Below, one piece after another: positions 50,657 through 59,229 of a DNA stretch of 64,000 bases. Both the position numbers and the translations under genes were made by a program. The notes below the pieces were generated by a model that saw nothing but the letters and a program-made list of their open reading frames with translations, did not search any database and was not told the DNA's origin. This DNA comes from Novosphingobium sp. PC22D (GTDB taxonomy: Bacteria; Pseudomonadota; Alphaproteobacteria; Sphingomonadales; Sphingomonadaceae). The stretch lies in the NCBI RefSeq assembly GCF_002556635.1, contig NZ_MWMO01000011.1, positions 1 to 64,000 on the forward strand, written 5' to 3'. The first letter of the stretch is position 1; each line of letters begins with the position of its first letter.

Positions 50657-51684
50657 GCGCGGCCGAACCGATCGACGCGATCCGCGCCGCGGCGCTGCGC
50701 TCCGACCGCTTCCGGCTCGAGCGCGAGGCCGACTGGCAGCGGCTCGAACATATCGTCACGCAGATGGAAAAGGGCCGGCTGCGGCGCATTTCCGACGAAG
50801 ACCTGCTCGCCCTGCCCGGACTTTACCGCACTGTCGCCTCGAGCCTGTCGATCGCGCGCGAGACCTCGCTCGACGCGGCGACGCTCGCCTATCTCGAAGC
50901 GCTGGTGAAGCGCGCCTGGTTCGTCGTCTACGGCCCGCGCTCGTCGCTCGGCGCCTGGCTGCGCGGCTTTCTCGGCGGCGGCTGGAGCCGCGCGGTCCGC
51001 GCGATCGGGTTCGACATTCTCGTCGCGCTCGCGGTCATGGTGGCGGGCACCGTGGTCGGCTGGCTGCTCGTCGCGAGCGACACCGAGTGGTTCTACACGC
51101 TCGTGCCCACCCAGTTCGCCGACGCGCGCGTGCCCGGCGCCAGCGCCGAGGCGCTGCGCGGCACGCTGTTCGGCCAGAGCGAACGCGGCGGCCTGAGCGT
51201 GTTCGCCGCCTACCTGTTCAGCAACAACGCGCAGGTCTCGATCCTGGCCTTCGCGCTCGGCTTCGCCTTCGGGCTCCCCTCGCTGCTGCTGCTGGTCAAG
51301 AACATGGCGGTGCTCGGCGCCATGCTCTGGCTCTACCACGGCGCGGGGCTCACGCTGGACTTCGCCGCATGGATCGCGGTCCACGGCACGACCGAACTCT
51401 TCGCGATCCTGCTCGCGGGCGGAGCGGGGCTCCACATCGGGCGATCCATGGCCTTTCCCGGCGCGCGGCCGGTGCTCCAGGCGGCTGCGGAGGCGGGCCG
51501 CCGGGCCGCGCTGGTGATGACCGGCGTGGTGCTGATGCTGGTCGTCGCGGCCGTGCTCGAGGGTTATGCCCGCCAGCTCGTCGACAACACCGGCGGGCGC
51601 CTCGCGATCGGCGGGACCATGCTGGCCTTGTGGATCGCCTACTTCCTCGCCGTAGGGCGGCGGCGCGACGAAGTCCGGGCATGA
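50653..51684 (+). CDS. SpoIIM-like (stage II sporulation M family) membrane protein
   Basis: 343 aa. The N-terminal region is helical and soluble (WQRLEHIVTQMEKGRLRRIS, ETSLDAATLAYLEALVKRAW); the C-terminal two-thirds has about five spans. The family motifs are visible: LFSNNAQVSILAFALGFAFG and AVHGTTELFAILLAGGAGL. In non-sporulating bacteria these proteins occur with MoxR/DUF58/RDD genes. The function is unknown; sporulation is not implied. Confidence 0.88.
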   Translation: MSAAEPIDAIRAAALRSDRFRLEREADWQRLEHIVTQMEKGRLRRISDEDLLALPGLYRTVASSLSIARETSLDAATLAYLEALVKRAWFVVYGPRSSLGAWLRGFLGGGWSRAVRAIGFDILVALAVMVAGTVVGWLLVASDTEWFYTLVPTQFADARVPGASAEALRGTLFGQSERGGLSVFAAYLFSNNAQVSILAFALGFAFGLPSLLLLVKNMAVLGAMLWLYHGAGLTLDFAAWIAVHGTTELFAILLAGGAGLHIGRSMAFPGARPVLQAAAEAGRRAALVMTGVVLMLVVAAVLEGYARQLVDNTGGRLAIGGTMLALWIAYFLAVGRRRDEVRA

Positions 51685-52616
51685 GCACGGCGGCGATCAC
51701 CTCGCACGGCGCGCACGCGCACGAGCACGCGCGCGCGCGCGTCCTCGTCACTCCCGAGGGCGTGAGCCTGCCCTTCGTCATCGCCAGCCGCAGTTCGCGC
51801 GCCGGAGCGCTGATTCTCGATCTGGTGATCATTCTCGTGCTGATGGTGGCGACCACCGTCGCGCTGGTGTCGATCGCGGGCGGCACCGCCGCGATCGCGC
51901 GGTCGGTGACCGAAAGCGGCGGCGCGGCGCAGGTCTTCGAATTCCTGATCGTCGCGTGGATCGTGGCGATGTTCCTGTTTCGCAACGCCTATTTCCTGTT
52001 CTTCGAGCTCGGACCACGCGGCGCGACGCCCGGCAAGCGGATCGCCGGCATCCGCATCGCCGCGCGCGACGGCGGGCGGCTGAGCGCGGAAATGGTGATC
52101 GCGCGCAACCTGCTGCGCGATATCGAGCTGTTCCTGCCGCTGGTGTTCCTCGCCTCGGCCGGAGCCGAAAGCGGCCCCGCCTGGATCGCCGCGACCGCGT
52201 GGATCCTCGTCTTTCCGCTGTTCCCGCTGTTCAATCGCGACCGGCTGCGCGCGGGCGATATTGTGGCCGGAACCTGGGTGGTCGAAGCGCCGCGTCACAA
52301 GCTCGAGGCGGCGATGACGGTCCTGCCGCAAGCGGGAAAGCAGACCGAGGCTGGCCGCGGCTATCGCTTCACCGACGCGGAACTCGCAGTCTACGGCGAG
52401 TACGAATTGCAAACGCTCGAGCGCGTGCTGCGCCAGCATCGCGCCGATGCGATCGTGCCGATTCATGAGGCGATCGCCAACAAGATCGGCCGGCAGGACG
52501 GCACCGGCGACGAACGCGCTTTCCTCGAAGCCTATTACACACAATTGCGCGCGCGGCTGGAAAGCGGCATGCGGATGGGCCGGCGCAAGGCCGACAAGTT
52601 CGCGGAGGAGCCATGA
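51681..52616 (+). CDS. RDD-family membrane protein
   Basis: 311 aa. The RDD domain spans ~35-200: SRSSRAGALILDLVIILVLM with the Arg/Asp residues that name the family, FELGPRGATPGKRIAGIRI, and NRDRLRAGDIVAGTWVV. The C-terminal ~100 residues are soluble and helical (YRFTDAELAVYGEYELQTLE). The N-terminus has a His/Ala-rich stretch (HGAHAHEHARARV). Translation is coupled to the SpoIIM-like and GNAT genes. Confidence 0.88.
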   Translation: MSTAAITSHGAHAHEHARARVLVTPEGVSLPFVIASRSSRAGALILDLVIILVLMVATTVALVSIAGGTAAIARSVTESGGAAQVFEFLIVAWIVAMFLFRNAYFLFFELGPRGATPGKRIAGIRIAARDGGRLSAEMVIARNLLRDIELFLPLVFLASAGAESGPAWIAATAWILVFPLFPLFNRDRLRAGDIVAGTWVVEAPRHKLEAAMTVLPQAGKQTEAGRGYRFTDAELAVYGEYELQTLERVLRQHRADAIVPIHEAIANKIGRQDGTGDERAFLEAYYTQLRARLESGMRMGRRKADKFAEEP

Positions 52617-53113
52617 ACCCCGATCGCCTCGGTACCGGTTCGCGCGGGCCCGATTCGCTGCGGATCGTCCGCGACGATCTCGCGGGAGCCGAAATCCTCG
52701 CGCTGCTGCAGTTCCATCTCGACGAGATGCACCGCTGGTCGCCCGCCGAGAGCGTCCACGCGATGCCCGCCGAGCGGCTGCGCCAGCGCGACGTGACGTT
52801 CTTCTCCGCCTGGGATGGAGACGTGCTCGCGGGCTGCGGCGCGATCAGGCACCTCGACGCGGCGCACGGCGAGATCAAGTCGATGCGCGCCGCCCCCGAC
52901 TATCGCGGCAAGGGCGTGGGCAAGGCGATCCTGCTTCATCTCCTCGCCGAGGCACGGGCGCGCGGCTATACGCGCGTGAGCCTCGAGACCGGTCGGCCCG
53001 AACCGTTCATGCCCGCGCAGGCGCTCTATCGCGCGCACGGCTTCACCGAATGCGCGCCCTTCGCCGACTACGTGCTCGACGGTTTCAGCATCTGCATGAC
53101 GCGCGCGCTCTGA
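52613..53113 (+). CDS. GNAT-family N-acetyltransferase
   Basis: 166 aa with the acetyl-CoA-binding motif A as MRAAPDYRGKGVGKAILLHL and motif B ALYRAHGFTECAPFADY. This resembles the PhnO/YiiD-type small acetyltransferases. Last gene of the MoxR operon, with an ATGA overlap to the RDD gene. Its connection with MoxR function is unknown. A GC-rich inverted repeat (53128-53136/53171-53179) follows. Confidence 0.9.
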   Translation: MNPDRLGTGSRGPDSLRIVRDDLAGAEILALLQFHLDEMHRWSPAESVHAMPAERLRQRDVTFFSAWDGDVLAGCGAIRHLDAAHGEIKSMRAAPDYRGKGVGKAILLHLLAEARARGYTRVSLETGRPEPFMPAQALYRAHGFTECAPFADYVLDGFSICMTRAL

Positions 53114-53127
53114 CCGCGCGGACGGGT

Positions 53128-53179
53128 GCCGGGGGCGACCACGGCAAACCCCCGAAGGATCGCCGTCGCCGCCCCCGGC
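53128..53179. terminator. GC-rich inverted repeat between convergent genes
   Basis: GCCGGGGGC (53128-53136) and GCCCCCGGC (53171-53179) are exact complements around a 34-nt spacer, located between the GNAT gene and the convergent secreted-protein gene. It may end both transcripts; there is no T-tract. Confidence 0.35.
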
Positions 53180-53187
53180 TGGGCTGA

Positions 53188-53634
53188 CTACTTCGCCCAG
53201 GTATACTGGCGGAACAGCATGCTGCCCGAAAGGTGGCGGTATTCGGCGCGCTTGCCCGAAGCGGCCTGAAGCTGCTCTTCGGTGGCCTTGGCATGGGCGA
53301 GGTAGGCCGCGTCGCGCTTCTTCGATTCCTCGGGCGATGCGAACGATGGGAACCAGGTGACGAGATAGACGTCGGGTTCGCCGTCGCGGGGGAACTCGTT
53401 GATCCAGATCTGATAGTCGCTGATCCAGCCCTGCGACTTGGCGAAATCCTGCGAACTGCGCCACATCCCGGCGAGATGGTTGGCGTATTCCAGCGAATGG
53501 CCGTCGTCGATCGTGATCATGCTGACGTCGACATAGCTGGCCGGATCGATCGGCCAGGCGCTCTGCGCCGAAGCGGTCGTGGGAGCCGCGAATGCAAGCG
53601 CGGCGGCGGCGGCAAGGATGCGTGCTGTTTTCAT
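53188..53634 (-). CDS. Secreted hypothetical protein, ~148 aa
   Basis: 148 aa with a clear signal peptide (MKTARILAAAAALAFAAPT, cleavage after ASA-Q). The mature part (ASYVDVSMITIDDGHSLEYA, WINEFPRDGEPDVYLVTWFP) looks like a compact alpha/beta fold of the dimeric alpha-beta-barrel type, but no named domain is certain. Monocistronic. The long upstream region is A/T-rich. Function unknown. Confidence 0.8.
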   Translation of the reverse strand: MKTARILAAAAALAFAAPTTASAQSAWPIDPASYVDVSMITIDDGHSLEYANHLAGMWRSSQDFAKSQGWISDYQIWINEFPRDGEPDVYLVTWFPSFASPEESKKRDAAYLAHAKATEEQLQAASGKRAEYRHLSGSMLFRQYTWAK

Positions 53635-53927
53635 GGCCCTGTCCCCTGTTCGGTTCAGTCACCTAGGCTGAATACACAGATGACACGCCATCCTCGCCCG
53701 GTGACGATCAATATAAACGGCATTTTTATTCGGGATGACCTCTGGAGGTTGAGCAATTACGATTAGTGAGTAAAATTAAAACTTCAAAAAATTGGTCGGT
53801 CGTGAATAGTTTGCACGATATCATTAGTATAATCGCCCTGTCGGCATCTATCGAAGGCGACAATCGCGCCTGCGGGATGCTCCAACCGGGATTGACGCGC
53901 GGCCCCGCGCGATCGAAGAGACGGGCG
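53635..53927. other. A/T-rich intergenic patch
   Basis: 293 bp, with a core (53700-53850) far richer in A/T than the rest of the window. It contains a perfect TATAAT (53828-53833) without a good -35. A 28-codon frame (53680-53766, with NINGIFIRDDLWRLSNYD) may be a remnant of a longer gene. No convincing intact gene is present. Confidence 0.5.
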
Positions 53928-54443
53928 ATGAACCTGAGACACGCCCGGCCCGATGATGCCGCCGCGCTCGCCGCGTTCGGCAGCGACGCCTTTTGCGCCG
54001 CCTTCGCCCATCTTTACGATCCGGCCGATCTCGCCAGCTTTCTCGGGGCGAGTCACACCGAAGCGGCGGTCGCCGCCGAGATCGCCGACCCGGCGATGCG
54101 GGTGATGCCAGCCGAACGCGACGGCGCGCTCGTGGGCATGTGCAAGCTGCGCCTGGCCTGCGGCTGGCCCGCGCACGCGCGCGGGCGTCGTGCGATCGAG
54201 CTCAAGCAGCTCTACACGCTGCCCGCGCGCACCGGCACCGGGATCGGCGCGGCGCTGATGGACTGGGCGCTCGGCGAAGCACGCGGCGGCGGCGCCGACG
54301 AGATCCAGCTATCGGTCTGGAGCGGCAACCATGGCGCCCAGCGCTTCTATGCGCGCCACGGCTTCGCCAAGGTCGCCGACATCACCTTCTGGGTCGGCAA
54401 ACAATGCGACGAGGAGTTCCTCTTCGCGCGGATGCTCGATTGA
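53928..54443 (+). CDS. GNAT-family N-acetyltransferase
   Basis: 171-aa GNAT. N-terminal MNLRHARPDDAAALAAFGSD; acetyl-CoA pyrophosphate loop LPARTGTGIGAALMDWAL (~100-117); late motif WSGNHGAQRFYARHGFAKVA. It resembles the small spermidine/amino-acid acetyltransferase group. ATG 53928 with GAAGAG upstream is chosen; an in-frame GTG at 53766 would add a non-conserved, A/T-rich extension. Substrate unknown. Confidence 0.88.
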   Translation: MNLRHARPDDAAALAAFGSDAFCAAFAHLYDPADLASFLGASHTEAAVAAEIADPAMRVMPAERDGALVGMCKLRLACGWPAHARGRRAIELKQLYTLPARTGTGIGAALMDWALGEARGGGADEIQLSVWSGNHGAQRFYARHGFAKVADITFWVGKQCDEEFLFARMLD

Positions 54444-54468
54444 GCCCGCCGTTCACCGATACCCCGCG

Positions 54469-56874
54469 CTAAGGCCGCGTGCCCGTCAGCGGGAACGAGC
54501 CGAAGGGGCCGTTGGCGTTTTCTCCAGTCATCTCGCCGTCCTCGACGGTGACGTCGTAGGAGATCGTGATCGGCATCGGCATGCTCGCCTTGCCCTCGAA
54601 CTTCGCGCGGCCGTCCTTGACCGCTCCGGCGACCTCGACGCTGCCCTGGTCGGCGGCGACGGTGCCGGTCACCGCGTTGCCGTTGACCTTGAGGTCCATC
54701 ACCGCCTTCTGCGGACCGACCGGCGACTGGATGACGATGTTCCACTTGCCCGCGAAGTCCTGCGGCCTGGCGGTCGCCTTGGGCGCGTTGCGCTTTTCCA
54801 TAAGCGCTTTCTTCTCGCCCGGCGCCTGCTGCGCGCGCGTGCGCAGGTAGAAGCGCAAGTTCTCCAGCTCGGTGTCGGTGAACCGCGGGAACGGCGGCAT
54901 GCCGTTCATCTTGAGCGCGCCCTCCTTGACGATCGCGCGGAAGGTCTCGGCGTCGGTGATCACCGGCGAATAGCGCAGGTCGGGCGCGGCGCCGCCGCCC
55001 ACCGCGTTCCAGCCGTGGCACACGAGGCAGGCGCGCGTGGCGAAGAGCATGAAACCCTTCTGCGTGCGCGCGGGATCGGGGGCGTAGCCCGGGTCCTCGG
55101 GGGGGACCGGCTCGACATAGGCCAAGGCCGGGATCGTGTCGGTGCCGCCGAGCGCGAAGGTCAGCACGCGGCGCGGCAGGCGATAGTCGGTGCGCCAGGC
55201 GGCGTTGGCGATCGACTGCATGCCCGCGCCCTGTCCGCCCGCGCCGGTGATCACGGTGACGTATTGCCTGCCGTTCATCCGGTAGGAGATCGGCGCGCCG
55301 ACGATCGGCGCCTGCGCCTTGAACGACCACAGTTCCTTGCCGGTCTCGGCATCGCGCGCGACGAACTTGCCGTCGATCTGGCCTTCGAACACCAGCCCGC
55401 CCGCGGTCGCCATGACGCCTCCCGGCCAGGAGCCGGGCAGCTCGACCTTCCACGCCTCGGTCTGGGTCTCGGGATTCCAGGCCTTGAGGAAGCTGCGGTG
55501 ACCGCCGGGAAGCTCGACTTCGGGGATCAGCGTCACCCCCATGCCCGCGGTGATCTCACCGCCGCCCTCCTGCCCTTCGCCGATCAGCGCGCCGTTCTCC
55601 AGCACCGGAATGTAGACGAGCCCGGTTCGCGGCGAATAGGCCTGCGGCATCCACGAGTGCGCGCCCGTCGGTCCGGGCCAGAGCTCGAACATGCCCCGCT
55701 TGCCGTTGTAGCGGATGCCCGGGTTCTCGACCGGACGGCCGGTCTTCGGATCGATCTTCTCGGCCCAGGTGACCTTGGCGATCTTCTCGGCCGAGAGGAA
55801 TTCGCCGGTCGCCCGGTCGAGCACGTAAAAGAAGCCGTTCTTGGGCGCCTGCATCAGCACCTTGCGCTCCTTGCCGTCGACCTCGACGGTGGCGAGCGTC
55901 ATGTCGGTGGTGGCGGTGCAGTCCCACTGCTCGCCCGGGCAGACCTGATAGTGCCAGCGGTATTCGCCGGTATCCGCGTCGACCGCGACGATCGAGGCGA
56001 GGAACAGGTTGTCGCCACCGCCGGGGCTGCGCTTGTCGCGGTTGTAGGGAAAACCGTTGCCGACGCCGAGGTAGACGAGGTTCAGGTCCGGATCGTAGCT
56101 GAAGGCGTTCCACGCGGTGCCGCCGCCGCCGCGCCGCGAGCCGTCCTCGTTCTTCCAGCCCGACGGCCAGGTCTTGCGCATGACCGCCTCGGCCTTGCGG
56201 TTGGCCGGCGTCACTTCGTCGCCGGGCGTCGTGTAGAAGCGCCAGGCGAGCTTGCCGGTATCCGCGTCGTAGGCCGAGACGAAGCCGCGCGCCGGGCTGA
56301 TGTCGGCGCCGCCGAAGCCGACGATCACCTTGCCCGCGTAGACGCGCGGCGCGCCATTCGAGTTGCGCGGGGAATCGTCTGGGTAATCGTAGGTCTTCCA
56401 CACTTCGCCGCCGGTCCTGGCGTCGAGCGCGATCACGTAGCCATCGGTGGTGACGAGGAACACGCGCCCCTTGTCATAGGCGATGCCCTTGTTGCCCCAC
56501 GAGAGTTGCAGCGAGGAGGTCGCGCGTTCACGCGTGCCGCCGTCGTATTCCCAGAGCTGCCGGCCGGTTTCCGCATCGAGCGCGCGAATGTGCGAGTGTC
56601 CGCTGGTAAGGAAGACCTTGCCTTCGGCCATGAGCGGGGTCGAGGCGGTGTAACCGGGCTCGAGGTCGAAGTGCCAGGCGAGCTTGAGATCGGCGACGTT
56701 GCCGGTGTCGATCTCGTCGAGCGGGCTGTAGTGCGCCTCGTGCCCGGTGCGGCCCCAGCTCGGCCATTCGTCAGGGTCGGCGACAAGCGCGGCTTCGATC
56801 GGATCGGCGGGCCGGTTGCACGAGCCCAGAAGCGCCGCCGCCAACAAAGCGACTCCGATACCGATTGCGCGCAC
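54469..56874 (-). CDS. PQQ-dependent dehydrogenase–cytochrome c fusion with extra C-terminal domain
   Basis: 801-aa probable lipoprotein (MRAIGIGVALLAAALLGSC, acylation Cys19). Residues ~30-590 form an eight-bladed PQQ beta-propeller with catalytic Asp288 in GGGDNLFLASI. There is no adjacent Cys-Cys pair, a disulfide usual in quinoprotein alcohol dehydrogenases. A cytochrome c domain follows (CLVCH, 616-620; probable Met ligand in NGMPPFPRF). The last ~100 residues (from ~702) are a further beta-rich domain. GTG 56874 is chosen for its GGGAG ribosome-binding site. Substrate unknown (alcohol or aldehyde type). Confidence 0.9.
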   Translation of the reverse strand: MRAIGIGVALLAAALLGSCNRPADPIEAALVADPDEWPSWGRTGHEAHYSPLDEIDTGNVADLKLAWHFDLEPGYTASTPLMAEGKVFLTSGHSHIRALDAETGRQLWEYDGGTRERATSSLQLSWGNKGIAYDKGRVFLVTTDGYVIALDARTGGEVWKTYDYPDDSPRNSNGAPRVYAGKVIVGFGGADISPARGFVSAYDADTGKLAWRFYTTPGDEVTPANRKAEAVMRKTWPSGWKNEDGSRRGGGGTAWNAFSYDPDLNLVYLGVGNGFPYNRDKRSPGGGDNLFLASIVAVDADTGEYRWHYQVCPGEQWDCTATTDMTLATVEVDGKERKVLMQAPKNGFFYVLDRATGEFLSAEKIAKVTWAEKIDPKTGRPVENPGIRYNGKRGMFELWPGPTGAHSWMPQAYSPRTGLVYIPVLENGALIGEGQEGGGEITAGMGVTLIPEVELPGGHRSFLKAWNPETQTEAWKVELPGSWPGGVMATAGGLVFEGQIDGKFVARDAETGKELWSFKAQAPIVGAPISYRMNGRQYVTVITGAGGQGAGMQSIANAAWRTDYRLPRRVLTFALGGTDTIPALAYVEPVPPEDPGYAPDPARTQKGFMLFATRACLVCHGWNAVGGGAAPDLRYSPVITDAETFRAIVKEGALKMNGMPPFPRFTDTELENLRFYLRTRAQQAPGEKKALMEKRNAPKATARPQDFAGKWNIVIQSPVGPQKAVMDLKVNGNAVTGTVAADQGSVEVAGAVKDGRAKFEGKASMPMPITISYDVTVEDGEMTGENANGPFGSFPLTGTRP

Positions 56875-56974
56875 CCATGCTTCTCCCGTGTTCGTTCGGG
56901 CGCGCGTAACAGGCACGGGAAATGGGTGGAAGGACTTGTGCGCCCGTGTGGATCATAAATCGCCCGCGCGTAAA

Positions 56975-57011
56975 CGCAGGCCCCGGCCTCCTTGCGGAGC
57001 CGGGGCCTGCG
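56975..57011 (-). terminator. Strong intrinsic-type terminator after the DUF2171 gene
   Basis: A 13-bp perfect GC-rich stem (56975-56987 with 56999-57011) and an 11-nt loop. On the minus strand it is followed by TTTA and lies 31 bp beyond the stop of the 75-aa DUF2171 gene. Confidence 0.75.
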
Positions 57012-57041
57012 TAAGCGGCAGTTGCTGCCAGGGGAAACGCG

Positions 57042-57269
57042 TCAGACCGCGCCGACGCCAACCGGGATCGGCGTGCCTTGCTTCAGGTAGATGCGGTTGT
57101 CGTCGATCTTCTCAACCTGCTCGAACGGAATGTAGTGATGCGCGCCGTCGCTGCTGTCCGACCGGGTAAGCTTGATGCGCTCATCGACGACCTCGTCGAC
57201 CGTGCCGACGTGCTGACCGGTGCTGTCCGCGACTTCCATATGTTCCTTGATGCGTAGCTTCTCAAACAT
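57042..57269 (-). CDS. DUF2171 protein, 75 aa, EcfG-controlled
   Basis: 75-aa PRC-barrel-like DUF2171 protein (EHMEVADSTGQHVGTVDEVV, then YIPFEQVEKIDDNRIYLKQG). Such proteins are often stress-induced in alphaproteobacteria. A perfect EcfG promoter (57308-57333) and a strong AGGGAG ribosome-binding site precede it, and a strong hairpin terminator follows. It therefore appears to be a stand-alone general-stress gene. A related protein is encoded at 58930-59229. Confidence 0.88.
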   Translation of the reverse strand: MFEKLRIKEHMEVADSTGQHVGTVDEVVDERIKLTRSDSSDGAHHYIPFEQVEKIDDNRIYLKQGTPIPVGVGAV

Positions 57270-57307
57270 GAGAACTCCCTTAGTTTATCAATGAGTTACA
57301 CCAATAG

Positions 57308-57333
57308 AACGGTTTCGCGGGTCAGATCGTTCC
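57308..57333 (-). promoter_or_regulatory. EcfG-type general stress promoter
   Basis: On the minus strand GGAAC (57333-57329), 17-nt spacer, CGTT (57311-57308): the same element and spacing as the one at 17200-17225. It lies 39 bp before the ATG of the DUF2171 gene. Confidence 0.75.
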
Positions 57334-57422
57334 GGTGCTCGTCGCGTGCAGGCAACGGCTCGCGGAGTCCTCCGCTGCATCCCCTTGCGCACGATCCGCA
57401 GGCTTGGCCGGGGGGAGATCAT

Positions 57423-57438
57423 ATCGGAAAATTCCGAT
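57423..57438. promoter_or_regulatory. ArsR operator candidate 1
   Basis: ATCGGAAAATTCCGAT, a perfect 7-2-7 palindrome of form ATCGG-N6-CCGAT, upstream of arsR. Confidence 0.6.
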
Positions 57439-57459
57439 GGATGTTGACCCCGCCTTCCT

Positions 57460-57475
57460 ATCGGCTATTCCCGAT
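57460..57475. promoter_or_regulatory. ArsR operator candidate 2
   Basis: ATCGGCTATTCCCGAT, also ATCGG-N6-CCGAT, 37 bp after the first and just before the ATG at 57479. Confidence 0.55.
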
Positions 57476-57478
57476 GGA

Positions 57479-57808
57479 ATGACCGACGACGAGGCCCTCG
57501 GCGCGCTTGCGGCGCTTGCCCATCCGACACGGCTCAACGCCTTCCGGCTGCTGGTCGCGCATGAGCCCGAGGGGCTCGCGACCGGTGAACTCGCCGACGC
57601 GGCCGGGCTCGGACAGAGCACGTTTTCGACGCATCTCGCGGTGCTGGCGCGCGCCGGGCTGGTCACTGCGGAGAAGCGCGGGCGCAATCAGATACAGCGC
57701 GCGCGAATCGATACGCTGCGCGCGCTGATGGTGTTTCTGGCCCGCGACTGCTGCCGCGGCCGCGCCGAACTGTGCGAGCCGCTGCTGGCGGATCTCGTCC
57801 GATGCTGA
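57479..57808 (+). CDS. arsR: ArsR-family arsenite-responsive repressor
   Basis: 109-aa winged-helix repressor: EALGALAALAHPTRLNAFRL, recognition segment GLGQSTFSTHLAVLARAGLV, and a C-terminal thiol cluster Cys91-Cys92, Cys99 and Cys109 (DCCRGRAELC). This resembles the C-terminal As(III)-binding type rather than the CVC-type in the DNA-binding helix. ATG 57479 is preferred over ATG 57437 because it gives the usual ArsR length and leaves two matching palindromes upstream. Its ribosome-binding site is weak. acr3 follows 48 bp later. Confidence 0.88.
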   Translation: MTDDEALGALAALAHPTRLNAFRLLVAHEPEGLATGELADAAGLGQSTFSTHLAVLARAGLVTAEKRGRNQIQRARIDTLRALMVFLARDCCRGRAELCEPLLADLVRC

Positions 57809-57856
57809 GGTTCGCGGGCCGGCGACGGCGGCGCTGAATTGCAAGGAGAACCGGCC

Positions 57857-58933
57857 ATGTCCACGCAAGTTGCCGCGCCCGCCTCACCGCTCGGCATGTT
57901 CGAGCGATACCTTTCGGTCTGGGTGGCGCTGGCGATCGTGACGGGCATTGCGATCGGGCTTGCCGCGCCCGACGGCGTGCGCACGCTCGCCGGTCTCGAA
58001 TACGCTTCCGTCAATCTGGTGGTCGCGGTGCTGATCTGGGCGATGATATACCCGATGATGGTCGGGGTGGATTTCGCCAGCGTGCGCGGCATCGGCCGCA
58101 AGCCCAAGGGACTGGCGATCACGCTCACGGTCAACTGGCTGGTGAAACCGTTCACCATGGCGGCGCTGGCGGTGCTGTTCTTCGACTATTTCTATGCGGG
58201 CGTGATGCGCCCGGACGAGGCCGACCAGTACATCGCCGGATTGATCCTGCTGGGCGCGGCGCCCTGCACCGCGATGGTCTTCGTCTGGTCGCAGATGACC
58301 CGGGGCGATCCCGCCTATACGCTGGTGCAGGTAGCGGCGAACGATCTCGTCATGATCGTGGCGTTCGCGCCGATCGTGGCGCTGCTGCTCGGGGTGACCG
58401 AGATCGCGGTCCCGTGGCGGACGCTGCTGCTGTCGGTCGCGCTCTATGTCGTGATTCCGCTCGTCGCGGGTGCGTTCACCCGCCGGCGGCTGGTCTCGAC
58501 GCACGGTGGCGACGCTTCGGCGATCGATGCCTTCACCGCCCGGCTCAAGCCCTGGTCGATCGTCGGCCTGCTGGCCACGGTGGTGCTGCTCTTCGCATTC
58601 CAGGCGGAAACCATCGTGGCCAATCCGGTGCTGATCGTGCTGATCGCGATTCCGATCCTGATCCAGTCTTACGGCATCTTCGCGCTGGCCTATCTCTGGG
58701 CCCGGCTCTGGCGCGTGCCGCACAACATTGCCGCGCCTTGCGCACTGATCGGAACCTCGAATTTCTTCGAACTGGCCGTCGCCGTTGCGATCGGCCTGTT
58801 CGGGCTGACCAGCGGCGCGGCATTGGCGACGGTGGTCGGCGTGCTCGTCGAGGTTCCGGTGATGCTCTCGCTGGTCGCCTACGCCAACCGCACGCGCGGA
58901 CGCTTCACCCAGCCGCCCCGGGAGACGCGTTAG
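57857..58933 (+). CDS. arsB: ACR3-family arsenite efflux permease
   Basis: 358-aa, ten-span transporter of the BASS superfamily exporting As(OH)3. The conserved cysteine is Cys137 in [12 protein letters not shown] and the conserved glutamate lies in [16 protein letters not shown] 57857 has an ideal AAGGAG. Operon with arsR; no arsenate reductase or arsH gene is present in the window. It converges with the second DUF2171 gene, the stop codons overlapping. Confidence 0.94.
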   Translation: MSTQVAAPASPLGMFERYLSVWVALAIVTGIAIGLAAPDGVRTLAGLEYASVNLVVAVLIWAMIYPMMVGVDFASVRGIGRKPKGLAITLTVNWLVKPFTMAALAVLFFDYFYAGVMRPDEADQYIAGLILLGAAPCTAMVFVWSQMTRGDPAYTLVQVAANDLVMIVAFAPIVALLLGVTEIAVPWRTLLLSVALYVVIPLVAGAFTRRRLVSTHGGDASAIDAFTARLKPWSIVGLLATVVLLFAFQAETIVANPVLIVLIAIPILIQSYGIFALAYLWARLWRVPHNIAAPCALIGTSNFFELAVAVAIGLFGLTSGAALATVVGVLVEVPVMLSLVAYANRTRGRFTQPPRETR

Positions 58934-59229
58934 GGCTGCGCGCCGAGCCCGAAAGAGGCGTCGCCGCGCCCGGCGAGGAGCACCGCGTTGGCGTCGATGC
59001 CGTCGATCATCGAGACCGGCAGCGATTCGGGCGCGTCGCCGCTTGCCGTGAGCATGATCTGGTCGCCGCGGACTTCCGCGACGGTTCCCAGAACCTTCCC
59101 TTCGGAGTCAATCACCTGCATGTGCTCGCGAATGGTTCCGGCGAAGGTTCGGAAGGTTCGGGCGCCTGCAGGTATCGGCCCGGCGCTGGCATTGACGCCC
59201 GAGCCGCCTTGCGTTTGGGACTGCGTCAC
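58930..59229 (-). CDS. DUF2171 protein, 99 aa
   Basis: 99-aa protein with a DUF2171-like core ([20 protein letters not shown], then [14 protein letters not shown]) after a ~35-residue Gly/Ala-rich N-terminus. The start is GTG 59229 with GGAG 8 nt upstream. A weaker EcfG-like arrangement, GGAAA-N17-CGTT, is seen upstream on the minus strand. Homologous in layout to the 75-aa protein at 57042. Confidence 0.78.
   Translation of the reverse strand: MTQSQTQGGSGVNASAGPIPAGARTFRTFAGTIREHMQVIDSEGKVLGTVAEVRGDQIMLTASGDAPESLPVSMIDGIDANAVLLAGRGDASFGLGAQP

Noticed and set aside
50653-51684. Evidence of sporulation from a SpoIIM-like protein
   Set aside because: This family is common in non-sporulating bacteria with MoxR/DUF58 genes; no other sporulation gene is present.
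57437-57478. ATG 57437 as the arsR start
   Set aside because: It sits inside one palindrome and would make the second palindrome coding; the ATG at 57479 gives normal ArsR length. Not fully excluded.
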